DNA of 64,000 nucleotides from Pseudoips prasinana. Taxonomy: Eukaryota > Arthropoda > Insecta > Lepidoptera > Nolidae. The notes below the pieces were generated by a model. That model searched no databases and was not told the origin of the DNA. It worked only from the letters and a program-made list of their open reading frames with translations. Positions 44,901 to 51,679 of this stretch are shown piece after piece. The translations under genes and the position numbers were made by a program. The DNA lies in assembly GCA_951640165.1 (NCBI GenBank), contig OX621247.1, forward strand, positions 30,912,001 to 30,976,000. The letters run 5' to 3'. The number at the start of each line of letters is the position of its first letter. The first letter of the stretch is position 1.

Positions 44901-47900
44901 GGAAAACTATTTGTGTGACGCATAATTTTTTTTTACTGGGCTATTAACTAAATAGACTATTAAATAGTTGTTCTGAGCCTGGATGTAATTTGTGTCCGTC
45001 TATTATATGTTTGTAAAGTGCCCCGCGACACAGGGATTAGATTCCCTAATGCGAACCAGGCAAAGCGTGTACTATGGTAACCAGACAAATGATAAACATA
45101 CTTATATATTTCTAAATACATACATATTATAAATAAATTACACCCATACATTAACAAATAATCGTGTTCATCACACAAATATCTGTCCTGAGTGGGAATC
45201 GAACCCACGACCTCCGGCGTGCAAAGCAAGCATTTACCAACCACGCCACAGGCCCGTCTTATTATTATTTATTGATTCTAACTGCTAATTGGCTGCCTCG
45301 TTGGTCTAGCGGTAGCGTGTTCACCCGCAGAAAACGAGGTCCTGGGTTCATATCCCGGGTCGGGCCAAAAAGTGATATTGAGACTTTTCTGTAAAAATAA
45401 AAAATTGACAGCATCAGCCCGGCACAAAGTCTGGGAGTTAGCGGCATTATACCGCCGTGCATCGGAGAGCCTGACCTTTTTCCGGTCGTATCGCTAGGCG
45501 TCGTCCCATCGGATCATGAGACTGATGGAATAGAAAGTGCTCCTGTGTTTGCACACACACTTGTGCACTATAATATGTCCCGCGTAGATGGCTAATCTCT
45601 ATTGAGACTGCCCGCTGTGGCCAATATACAGCTGCGAGGACATTATTATTAAAATACTTACATAAATATTTAATACTCATAATTATGTTTCAATATCCAG
45701 GCATAGCAGACGCCTCGCCCATCGACAAGATAAACTACACCACCCTCTCGTACAGTACGGGAAACTCGGACGCTTACCAATACTACGTCCAGACCGACCA
45801 TAATGAGAGCAAGGTGATGAGGCGAGACCCGAGCAAGGATGATACCACCAGCTTCCACTACCACCAGGTGGCTGGTATACAGTTGGCGGAAGACAGCCAT
45901 GGAGGCGGCGATGTTGCAGTTTATGCGAGAGGTATGGCATTGACATTGGTCCATGTACATTCAGTCAAAAAAGTATCGGGAATGGATGATTTGTTTATGG
46001 CTCCAAGTTAAAATTTTTGTTTTTTTTTTGTTGTTGTTAGATCGGCACAACTGTTTTCCATTTTGCCGCGGAGTTTGAGTTGCATCTGTTATTTATATTA
46101 AATACAGTGCTGGTTTTAGTAATATCATATATAGTGTGTATTGCGAATTTCATAATGGACAAAAATAACGAACAAAGAGTTTGTCTTAAATTTTGCATCG
46201 CTAATGGAATTTCATGTTCGGAGTTACTGAAAATCTTACAGAAGGCTTACGGTGAATCGACTTTATCAAAAACTCGTGCTTATGAGTGGTTCAAAGCGTT
46301 CAAAAGCGGTCGAGATGTGATGAAAGATTTGCCTCGCTCTGGTAGGCCATCAACGTCTGCAACTGAAGTTAACATCGCAAAAGTGAAGGAAATAGTGACT
46401 GAAAATCCTCATTCAACTCTGAGAGAGATAGCCGCCGAACTTTCTGTATCTCACGAGTCGATTCGTACCATTTTAACTAATCATTTGGGTATGAAACATG
46501 TTGCGCTCGGCTAGTCCCAAAAGATCTGAAATTTCTCCAAAAACTCAATCGCATGAAAGTCGCTGAGGACATGGTAGAACGAGTCAATTTCGACCCAACA
46601 TTCATGAAACGCATTGTTACTGGTGACGAGACGAGAGAGTGGGTTTACGAGTTTGACATGAAAACTAGTCAACAAGCTTCGGAGCGGCGCCTTCCAACTG
46701 AACCGAAACCGAAACAACCACGACAAAGTCGATCAAAAGTCAAAGTCATGTTGACTGTTTTCTTTGACTATCGCGGTGTTGTGCACTCTGAATTCTTACC
46801 GGAAGGTCGAACGGTAAATAAAGAATATTATTTGAGCGTTATGCGGCGTTTAATTTTGACGAAAAATTCGACGAAAAAGACCAGATTTGTGGAAAAAAAA
46901 TTCTTGGATTTTGCACCACGATAATGCGCCTTCGCACAAGGCCATCATTGTGAACGAATTTTTGACCAAACACTCAACAAATACCATCCAGCAACCACCA
47001 TATTCACCAGATATGGCTCCAGCTGACTTCTTTCTTTTTCCTAAACTCAAATTACCACTTCGTGGTACCCGTTTTCAATCGGTAGAAGACATAAATGAGA
47101 ATTCGCGGCGAGAACTGAACTCAATTCCGAAAGCAGCGTTTAAAAAATGTTTTGACGAATGGATTATTCGTTGGCGTAAGTATATCGTTTCTGAAGGAGC
47201 ATACTTTGAAGGTGATAAAATAAATTTGGATGAATAACAAACATTTTGTATATTATTAATATTTTCCCGGTACTTTCTTGACAGAGTAGTATGTAACTAA
47301 ATATCTTGGAACAACTAACACACTGCCATCTGATATCAAACTAGAGAGCCTGTACTATAGCAACCAGACAACTGATAAACATACTTATATATGTATATTT
47401 ATAACACACCCGCCGACAAACTGTTATAAAGTTTGGTGGGTTTATATTTTATGTAACATGTTCTTATTTTATTAAAAAAATACATACATATTATAGATAA
47501 CATCCAGATAGGTACAGAACAAATAATCGTGCTCATCACACAAAGATTTGTCCTAGGTGGGGATCGAACCCACGACTTCTAACGTAGATGACAAACTTTC
47601 TCATTTATAATATTAGTAGGATTTAGTAGTAGGTATGTAGTAGTGTAGTATGTTTATCAGTTTTCTGGATGCCATCTAGTTTGGCGTCAGATGGCAGTGT
47701 GTGTCCCAAGATAATTGTGAATCAGCGACAATTTTTTGTGTCCCCAAGGTACAGTGATGTAACATTCCCAATACTCTTTGAGCATGCCATCGGGTTCTAG
47801 GTACTAAGGGTTTGGGTTAGGACGCTGATGTGCTGATCAATAAGTAGGTAGGGACATACATCAGGAGTCGGCAAATGGGGAGGGCAGCCCACAGCTCTCC

Positions 47901-50063
47901 CCGGGTGCGTGTCCCGACCATCTGGGAGACGGCGCAAAAGAGGGCACCGGAGCAGCATACCCGCGTTCCCGGGGCTCCCCCTATCAGGCGCCAGAAGAAG
48001 TCCACGGCAGGTTAGGTTTAGTCGGTGCGAGTCCGACATACCCACCCGCAGACACTTTTTGCGGGTGGCATGCATTAGCATTCCCCCTGCCTTATCAAAA
48101 AAAAAAAAAAAAGGTAGGGACATACATGGTCCAGCGTTTATTTACCATTAGACCAACCAGCCAGTCCATCCCATTATTCAGAAATCGGCATGAAGTACAA
48201 GCAGAAGCTTGCTTGTACTTCATGCCGATTTCTAGGATTGGATGAAGCAAGCGTCTCGAAAAATCGTTTATTTTTCGGCTCAGCCATGCCCCCCTACTGA
48301 CCTCTGCCGTAACCATCGTCATACCAGGAACGTACTAGGCAATCTGGACGATCTGATTACAGCATATCTAGAGCAAGTCAAGGCTATTAGAAACTCTCGT
48401 CACACTATGCATAACCCAACATTTTGTTCTCTAATTGCCTTCCGTGACCCCTAGTTTGCACTCGTGTCTATAAAATCCCCCTCCGAACCTCAATTGAATA
48501 AGCTGTTTCGCTTATTAACGTAGAGTGACAATTGCACAAAGATAAGTACATCTATGAACAGAATTTCATTTAATTTCTTTGTCGGATTATTTATTCCACT
48601 TGTTTGATTCCAGGTCCATATTCCCATTTATTCCACAACGTACACGAACAAAACTTCGTGTTCCACGCGATTTCGTATGCCGCAAAGTTGGGAGAATATT
48701 CTGGGGGGACAGCAGTCCACAAGAACATTTTGTAATTATTTGTGATGAGTGTGCTAATGATATGAATAGTGATGAACAAATTGTATTTAATAGACGCGTA
48801 AAAGACTTAAACCGTTTCATCAAGTATTCGATTACACTAACAATTTGAAAATGAAAACTGTTTTAATTCATATAATCCCATAAGAGCGCTTGTAGTCAAA
48901 ATAGTCAAACATTATTTGTACTATTAAAACTATGTATTAACATGATACAGATTATTTAAGATCTCAGATATAATTTACCATTTAGTTCGTCCTTAGTTAA
49001 GTAAGGTGTATCCTATAATATTTTGTTGTTTAGGAGGTAAATAAAAAATTTAATACCTTGTTGTTAGGCACAGCCAAGTAACACCGTTTATACAAACCGT
49101 TGGTACGGGTTCTGACGAATTGGATATAACAAAATCAAGAGTTGTTCCTTTAAATTCAGGAAACAAATATGAATTAATTTCACCATTAGCTAGTAGTTTT
49201 TACTGTTTCGTTGGTCTAGTTGGTAGCGTGTTCACGCGCAGAAAATGGGTTCCTGAGGTCGGACCAAAAAGTGATATTAGGATTTCTCTGTGAACAAAAG
49301 TTCCCAGCATTAGCCCGGACTCCCGAAACCCCCGTACCTCGGAGAGCATGTAAAGCTGTCAACCCGATCTCTTTTTGCTATAGCGCACTTGTAAAAATGA
49401 CTTACACTTGTGCACTATATATGTATGTCCCACACAGATGACTTGTGTCTTCATTGCGACTGGCTGTATAGTCAAAATTCGACCAGGACTAGCTCGAGTT
49501 ATTAACGCACTATCATAACAGGATTTAGGTACATATCTATGTCAGTACGTTATCATACCTAGAATATTTCATAAATTTAATTTTATAATTTTTATTACTA
49601 TTTTTATTTGACTGCTTCACCGGCCTATATGCCGGCTAGTGGGACTCAAGTCGTCGAGCTAATAAGTTCAAAACTAAATAACCAGCTACAGAAGGCCACT
49701 CCTTTGGGGTGCGATCTGTAACTCGGGCGACATGCATGCCGTGGACATGCATGAAAAGGTCGGTTTTAAAGGAAGTTTTGAGCAAATATCGCTCTAGGTT
49801 AATGCGCTAAGTAACTTCAAGCGTGAAATTAACGTGAGCATGCTTTATTTCGTTTGTTTGGCAGTGTTGTATTTTATTCCACTTGTTTTATTCCAGGTCC
49901 ATACGCCCATTTATTCCACAACGTTCACGAACAAAACTACGTGTTCCACGCAATATCGTACGCCGCAAAGTTGGGAGCACATTCTGGCGGGGCAGCAGTG
50001 CACGAAAATATTTTAGTATTGTTTATATTGCTAGCGTTGAGTGTGTTACTAATGTTATCATGA
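32874..50063 (+). CDS. ALP: Alkaline phosphatase gene (539 aa GPI form; 524 aa alternative form)
   Basis: Ten coding exons join in phase on the plus strand. The product starts with a signal peptide (MRVSVLLVLIVLSGCSC). Metal and substrate residues of metazoan alkaline phosphatases are present: D72 (LFVGDGMG), the nucleophile S116 (VPDSASSATA), R176-V-S-H179-A-T181, E343 with D348 and H352 (VEGGNVDMAHH), D389-H390 (TSDHTH) and H474 (EDSHGGGD). The enzyme hydrolyses phosphate monoesters at the cell surface; in lepidopteran midgut such enzymes are typically GPI-anchored brush-border proteins. Two terminal exons compete: 48614-48735 gives a 524-residue form without a hydrophobic tail, 49897-50063 a 539-residue form whose last 17 residues are hydrophobic. 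In VEGG-N-V-D the usual Arg after GG is Asn. The length fits the family (about 520-550). Confidence 0.93.
33183..33377 (-). repeat. tRNA-derived SINE, family B variant, in ALP intron 1
   Basis: On the minus strand a head (TGGTCTAGTGGTTAGTGACC), then GTCGATTCCCACCCGAGAC, AATTTGGGTGATAAA and GTGTCTGGGTGT, ending in CATAGTTTGGGATGAG. The tRNA head differs from other copies. Confidence 0.75.
33574..33612 (+). CDS. ALP: ALP exon 2 (39 nt)
   Basis: A very short exon between CTTTGCAG and GTATTTTT, phase 1 to 1, encoding AFRGPGLNKLRE. It joins exon 3 to give REDQKYWIDLAQ, as expected at the mature N terminus of insect ALPs, which is the main support for it. Confidence 0.75.
33770..34690 (-). pseudogene. 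Old mariner fossil, interrupted by a SINE
   Basis: On the minus strand, fragments of a mariner transposase: VWWSLLTGHIIHGVIPYNF and SITVDVY (33810-33990), then, beyond the SINE, a region around 34340-34620 with HLHQNVVKNT-like pieces and CDEK followed by a stop. Many stops and frameshifts. It is related to, but much older than, the intact family at 35042. Confidence 0.75.
34007..34335 (-). repeat. tRNA-derived SINE, family A, with 14-bp target duplication
   Basis: The direct repeat TTTCTATGGGTAAT at 33993-34006 and 34336-34349 brackets a 329-bp SINE. On the minus strand it has the head TTTTGGTCTAGCAGTAGAG, the B box GGGTTCGAATCCCGGGACG, the body and the end GGCCGAATTTCGGTTAGGAG. This copy defines the family boundaries. 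Confidence 0.95.
35042..36329 (-). mobile_element. Intact mariner element, copy 3 (1288 bp)
   Basis: Same ends and length as copies 1 and 2; TA at 35040-35041 and 36330-36331. It lies in ALP intron 2, antisense to the gene. Confidence 0.97.
35120..36139 (-). CDS. Mariner transposase (339 aa), copy 3
   Basis: An intact frame identical in protein to copy 2 (K109). It differs from copy 2 by a silent change in the codon stretch read GACACTAAC here and GACGCTAAC there (plus strand, 35857). The catalytic triad is complete. Confidence 0.95.
   Translation of the reverse strand: MDTLKIRVIMEYEYRRGSNAAQAARNINDVYGANTTNQRTTCYWFARFRSGNFDLKNEPRGRPKTLVDNDELKAVVEADDTQSTAELAAAFDVSVKTILVHLRQIGKVKKLDKWVPHELNDRQREVRVETCLALLNRHTNEGILNRIVTCDEKWILFDNRKRSASWLDPGSAPKQCPKRKLTPRKVMVTVWWSSAGVIHHSFLPNGVSITADVYCEELSTMMEKLAHLQPALVNRSSPLLLHDNARPHTAQQTVSKLQELGLEALRHPPYSPDLAPTDYYFFQNLDNFLAGKKFNTREAVQNAFEEFVASRPADFFKKGINKLPLRWQRCIDCMGDYFD
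36332..36870. other. AT-rich ALP intron sequence, nothing recognised
   Basis: Simple AT-rich sequence with repeated ATTTATTTC and TAATAGAAATA motifs; the minus-strand open frame here is a by-product of composition. Confidence 0.45.
36875..36970 (+). repeat. Fragment of the repeat at 22640
   Basis: AAAACGGGACCCTATTACTA, CTTCGCTGTCTGTCTG and ATCTCATGAACCGTGA match. Confidence 0.65.
37085..37563 (+). mobile_element. LINE 3' end with RT C-terminus, in ALP intron 2
   Basis: An open frame to TAG at 37373-37375 ends FCMAPIIYNKLPSKIRSINS, FKNKLNTYLEEKAYYSVNEF, the typical C-terminus of jockey/CR1-type reverse transcriptases. The 3' region ends AATAAAGATTTTGTATTGTA. It is 5'-truncated. Confidence 0.7.
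38705..38885 (-). repeat. Dispersed repeat, reversed copy of 30635-30890
   Basis: GAAGACACCGAGCAGTTGG, AACTTAAGCGACAAATACC and CTTATGAGGTTCAGGCCAC are complements of the copy at 30.7 kb. Confidence 0.55.
39136..39338 (+). CDS. ALP: ALP exon 3 (first metal ligand)
   Basis: 203 nt, phase 1 to 0. It encodes YWIDLAQNEL and KNVILFVGDGMG, with D72 the metal-binding aspartate. The acceptor is CCCATTAG and the donor GTAACATG. Confidence 0.93.
39656..39848 (+). CDS. ALP: ALP exon 4 (catalytic serine)
   Basis: 193 nt, phase 0 to 1, after ACATTTCAG, donor GTAAGTTC. It encodes the active-site stretch VPDSASSATALFCGIK, with S116 as phosphate acceptor. Confidence 0.95.
40258..40421 (+). CDS. ALP: ALP exon 5
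   Basis: 164 nt, phase 1 to 0, after TATTTCCAG, donor GTACGTAA. It encodes RVSHATPSPLYAH (phosphate-contacting Arg and conserved His/Thr) and two cysteines likely in disulfides. Confidence 0.95.
40640..40860 (-). pseudogene. Reverse transcriptase remnant in ALP intron 5
   Basis: The minus-strand frame reads LFNLCINGLIEAMNKQHIGC then YIDDVCFNH, a pattern of the palm region of LINE-type RTs just before the YADD box, which is not preserved. Coding is lost beyond it, so this is a dead insertion. Confidence 0.6.
40985..41201 (+). CDS. ALP: ALP exon 6
   Basis: 217 nt, phase 0 to 1, after CCTTCCAG. It encodes VIMGGGQQ and a charged region (NDYKKDKEQRN) ending TDYLLG. Its donor GTAAGTA runs straight into a MITE at 41209. 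Confidence 0.95.
41209..41343 (+). mobile_element. MITE family CAGACGCCAGCAC, copy C, at a splice donor
   Basis: A 135-bp element with TA at 41207-41208 and 41344-41345. Its left TA is bases six and seven of ALP intron 6, so the donor GTAAGT is kept but everything downstream is transposon. The interior is in opposite orientation to copies A and B. Confidence 0.92.
41543..41960 (+). mobile_element. Lep1-like Helitron split by a SINE
   Basis: The 5' part TCACACTAATATTATAAAGG to about 41608 and the later part GGAGCGATTTCAATAAAATT to CTATAATTAATAAAGTTTAA are the two halves of a Lep1 copy. Between them is a family B-type SINE. The CTAG end is missing and is replaced by a 38-bp tandem repeat (41952-42027). 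Confidence 0.7.
41620..41866 (+). repeat. tRNA-derived SINE with A tail, inside a Helitron
   Basis: The tRNA-like head is GCCGTAGCCTAGTTGGTAG with the B box GGGTTCGAATCCC, then ATTTGTGTGATGAGCACG and a family B-like 3' end (CTTTGCTTAGTTTGGGGCTAG) and 15 A. The head differs from other family B copies, so it is a subfamily. Confidence 0.85.
41952..42027 (+). repeat. 38-bp tandem duplication
   Basis: Two perfect consecutive copies of a unit beginning ACGTTAGTTATAAATGTCAC. Confidence 0.9.
42216..42722 (+). repeat. Family B SINE interrupted by a foldback element
   Basis: The SINE head (GGCGTGGTCGGTAAATGC, B box GTGGGTTCGATTCCC) stops at 42283, and the body resumes at 42532 with GACAGATATTTGTGTGCA. 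Positions 42284-42531 are the insertion listed separately. Confidence 0.85.
42284..42531. mobile_element. Foldback element, ~247 bp, in a SINE
   Basis: The ends are GGGGCTCTACCGGCTAAGTC and GGTAGAGCCCC, with about 45-bp outer arms (through CGTTTTCGTGAATGGC) and a second pair of inner arms (AATGACTTAATCAAT). No clear target duplication is seen. The 95-bp element at 23358 is a deletion derivative or relative. Confidence 0.8.
43200..43295 (-). repeat. Lep1-like Helitron fragment, reversed
   Basis: GGTTCAGTAGTTTTGGCGTG, AAGAGCGACAGACAGACAG and TTTCGCATTTATAATATAAG are the complement of the Lep1 5' half. Confidence 0.65.
43479..43506. repeat. Perfect 28-bp palindrome without loop
   Basis: CACGGCACTACTTA is followed directly by its complement. 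It lies 95 bp upstream of ALP exon 7. Confidence 0.88.
43602..43735 (+). CDS. ALP: ALP exon 7
   Basis: 134 nt, phase 1 to 0, after TTATAACAG, donor GTGAGTAA. It encodes GLFAEQHM, PSLSEMVEAAIKVL and NKQGYFLM, a conserved ALP stretch. Confidence 0.95.
43825..44275 (+). other. GC-richer block with a TATA box, possible solo LTR
   Basis: In ALP intron 7 the sequence becomes CpG-rich, contains TATAAAAA at 44018-44025 and a GATAGCGG palindrome. TGTGTCG near its start and ACA near its end would suit an LTR, but I cannot define termini or a target duplication. Confidence 0.2.
44298..44496 (+). CDS. ALP: ALP exon 8 (metal ligands)
   Basis: 199 nt, phase 0 to 1, after GATTTGCAG, donor GTAAATAT. It encodes VEGGNVDMAHH (E343, D348, H352) and LLIVTSDHTHTLSINGY (D389, H390). 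Confidence 0.95.
44690..44830 (+). repeat. LINE 3' fragment, older copy
   Basis: GGAGCAGCATACCCGCGTTC, AGAAGTCCACGGCAGGTTAG and CGGTGCGAGTCCGACATACC match the young copy at 47862-48112. Confidence 0.75.
44833..45050 (+). repeat. tRNA-derived SINE, family C
   Basis: The head GCACGTGTGGTGCAGCGG, the B box GGGTTCGATTCCC, ACTATTTGTGTGACGCATAA, and a body ending GTGCCCCGCGACAC. Confidence 0.87.
45055..45260 (-). repeat. tRNA-derived SINE, family B
   Basis: On the minus strand the head (GGCGTGGTTGGTAAATGC) and the B box GTGGGTTCGATTCCC, then ATATTTGTGTGATGAACACG. It sits tail to tail with the family C SINE before it. Confidence 0.87.
45292..45655 (+). repeat. tRNA-derived SINE, family A, full length
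   Basis: The head CTCGTTGGTCTAGCGGTAG and the B box GGGTTCATATCCCGGGTCG are followed by GGCCAAAAAGTGATATTG, the family body and the end GAGGACATTATTATTA. Confidence 0.9.
45701..45931 (+). CDS. ALP: ALP exon 9 (last metal ligand)
   Basis: 231 nt, phase 1 to 1, after AATATCCAG, donor GTATGGCA. It encodes INYTTLSYSTGN and EDSHGGGDVAVYARG with H474. A mariner starts 26 bp after its end. Confidence 0.95.
45958..47286 (+). mobile_element. Degenerate mariner of a second family, in ALP intron 9
   Basis: The inverted ends GTCAAAAAAGTATCGGGAA and TTCCCGGTACTTTCTTGAC (two mismatches) have TA nearby on each side (45956 and 47287). The transposase is broken. It lies in the sense orientation of the ALP gene. 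Confidence 0.85.
46155..47237 (+). pseudogene. Broken mariner transposase
   Basis: The frame starts MDKNNEQRVCLKFC, carries the helix-turn-helix and linker SGRPSTS, then shifts at about 46505-46515 (stop after HVALG). It resumes in another frame from about 46520 (VTGDET, then VKVMLTVFFDYRGVVHSEFL), shifts again near 46860-46890 and continues WILHHDNAPSH to YSPDMAPADFF and the end at 47237. The two last aspartates keep the D34D spacing. At least two frameshifts make it inactive. Confidence 0.9.
47345..47590 (-). repeat. tRNA-derived SINE, family B variant
   Basis: On the minus strand the B box GTGGGTTCGATCCCC and ATCTTTGTGTGATGAGCACG are followed by the body to TATAGTACAGGCTCTC. A stretch around 47407-47470 is inserted within it. 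Confidence 0.7.
47862..48112 (+). mobile_element. Young 5'-truncated LINE copy with 15-bp target duplication
   Basis: The 251-bp insert ends in a run of about 17 A and is flanked by the exact direct repeat GGTAGGGACATACAT at 47847-47861 and 48113-48127. It contains GCACCGGAGCAGCATACCCG and the tail AGTCCGACATACCCACCCGC. The perfect duplication indicates recent retrotransposition into ALP intron 9. Confidence 0.93.
48180..48233. repeat. Perfect 23-bp hairpin
   Basis: The arms 48180-48202 and 48211-48233 flank an 8-nt loop; the stem contains GGCATGAAGTACAAGC. Confidence 0.9.
48614..48735 (+). CDS. ALP: ALP alternative terminal exon a (no GPI tail)
   Basis: The acceptor TTTGATTCCAG is in phase with exon 9. 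It encodes PYSHLFHNVHEQNFVFHAIS and ends SGGTAVHKNIL-TAA. It aligns codon for codon with exon b, but the stop falls where exon b begins its hydrophobic tail. Homology to exon b continues past the stop to about 48800, including the intron end upstream. AATAAA occurs at 49040. It could encode a secreted isoform or be a damaged duplicate. Confidence 0.75.
49204..49495 (+). repeat. tRNA-derived SINE, family A
   Basis: The head TTCGTTGGTCTAGTTGGTAG, a damaged B box (GGGTTCCTGAGGTCGG) and the family body to CAAAATTCGACCAGGA. It lies between the two alternative ALP terminal exons. Confidence 0.8.
49560..49840. other. No recognised feature (ALP intron)
   Basis: A GC-richer patch (CCGGCCTATATGCCGGCTAG, CCATGGACATGCATG-like GTGGACATGCATGAAAAGG) with no recognised family. 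Confidence 0.35.
49897..50063 (+). CDS. ALP: ALP terminal exon b (GPI-anchor signal)
   Basis: The acceptor TTTTATTCCAG is in phase with exon 9. It encodes PYAHLFHNVHEQNYVFHAIS, a small-residue stretch SGGAA (residues 514-518, likely the anchor attachment site), then ENILVLFILLALSVLLMLS and TGA. Small residues, a short spacer and a C-terminal hydrophobic run form a textbook GPI signal. AATAAA is at 50122-50127. Confidence 0.9.
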
Positions 50064-50121
50064 ACAAATTGTGTTTACATAGGTGCGGAAAATCCATAAT
50101 CCGATAGATTATAAATGTAAG

Positions 50122-50127
50122 AATAAA
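50122..50127 (+). terminator. Likely ALP polyadenylation signal
   Basis: AATAAA 59 bp after the stop of terminal exon b, in an A-rich context. Confidence 0.5.
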
Positions 50128-50374
50128 CCAAAAAAAATATACATAACTGTTTCAACTATCTGAGTGGTGGTTGCAACACTGATTCGGGCTACCAACATAA
50201 TATCGAAGTCGACTAACGCACTCAAAAATATCGTCCAAATGGGACCAGCCATTTTGGAGTTCATTTACATTTAGGCACAGAAATGTTCTACTCTTATTTG
50301 GGTGTATATGGTCATCATATCATGATAATATTCAGGGTTATACTATTATAATGACACGTTTGTTTCGTGGCTGG

Positions 50375-50595
50375 CGGCGAAGAATATTACCACACCATCT
50401 CATACTGTAGGAGGGCGTAGAAGTCATCGTAAGGGAAAACCCGCCAGAGAACGCGGAGCGTCCCTCTGACTACTATTTCACTATACTGTGATAGCCAACC
50501 AGTCTGCTAAACGTGGCGATTATTGCATATCCCCCTCATTTTTGGGGGCTTGTCTAGCAGTGAGCATTATTCGGCAGACATTTGACGTGAAGTGG
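50375..50595 (+). repeat. Dispersed repeat family D
   Basis: GGCGAAGAATATTACCAC, GGAGGGCGTAGAAG, CCAGAGAACG, ACGTGGCGATTATTGCATAT and a CTAGCAGTGAGC tail. It is the complement of 61155-61380. Confidence 0.65.
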
Positions 50596-50600
50596 ACCGG

Positions 50601-51376
50601 TTAAGACATCCGTCACGCCACCTCGTCTCGGGTTCTAGTCCTGAACTTTAGGCTTTAGCAAGGGAAGCCTAAATTTGATCTGCCAGCGTGTATCGTTCGT
50701 AGCTTAACGCAGAGCGCCTACCCCGGATTGGTAGATGGTGCAGGTTTGAGACCCGCCGGACGATCAAATTGATGATTTCCCATTTTTGAGATTATATTAA
50801 CGCTTTGCACTGCGAATAATGCTATAAAATTCAAATTTAACTATACGTAGATATCAAAAAAATGTAGGTAACTTAGTTCGTTCAGCTGTCTTTGTATGAT
50901 TGAGTCAAATAAACAGTTTTTTGTATAATCTCCGAAGCGGCTGAACAGGGCTAGGATAGCTGGTGTTATCTATACATATAATAAAAGGTTAAGACATCCG
51001 TCACGCCACCTCGTCTCGGGTTCTAGTCCTGAACTTTAGGCTTTAGCAAGGGAAGCCTAAATTTGATCTGCCAGCGTGTATCGTTCGTAGCTTAACGCAG
51101 AGCGCCTACCCCAGATTGGTAGATGGTGCAGGTTCGAGACCCGCCGGACGATCAAATTGATGATTTCCCATTTTTGAGATTATATTAACGCTTTGCACTG
51201 CGAATAATGCTATAAAATTCAAATTTAACTATACGTAGATATCAAAAAAATGTAGGTAACTTAGTTCGTTCAGCTGTCTTTGTATGATTGAGTCAAATAA
51301 ACAGTTTTTTGTATAATCTCCGAAGCGGCTGAACAGGGCTAGGATAGCTGGTGTTATCTATACATATAATAAAATC
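50601..51376 (+). repeat. 388-bp tandem duplication
   Basis: The units 50601-50988 and 50989-51376 are almost identical; I see two differences (CCCCGGATT/CCCCAGATT and GGTTTGAG/GGTTCGAG). Each holds a tRNA-like piece with the B box GGTTCGAGACCCGCC and ends with the first bases of the Helitron that follows (TCTATACATATAATAAA). Confidence 0.92.
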
Positions 51377-51679
51377 GTAGGAAAGTCAAAACTGTACATT
51401 GAATATTTTTTTAAAAGGATACTTGGGGCGTGATCTTTTAATCGATATCAAAGCCAAAAATATATATTTTAGAATTTTTGTCTGTTTGTCTGTATTTATG
51501 TATATCCGGGCTAAACTCAAAAAGTACTGCATGAATTTACTTCAAATTTTTCGTGAATATTATATTACTAAGAGGTCGGGTCAACATATAGGCTACATAT
51601 TATCACGCTATCACCTACGGGGGAGGAGCTGTGATAATTTATAAAATTTAACGCGAGTAAAACCGCGGGGCACAGCTAG
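51357..51679 (+). mobile_element. Non-autonomous Helitron, 323 bp
   Basis: It starts TCTATACATATAATAAAATC and ends GCGGGGCACAGCTAG, between A and T. It is the same family as 24446-24739 and contains a 20-30 bp block missing there. Confidence 0.82.

Noticed and set aside
47797..48123. 108-codon minus-strand ORF
   Set aside because: It runs antisense through the young LINE tail and begins in its poly-T complement. It is a by-product of a GC-rich repeat.
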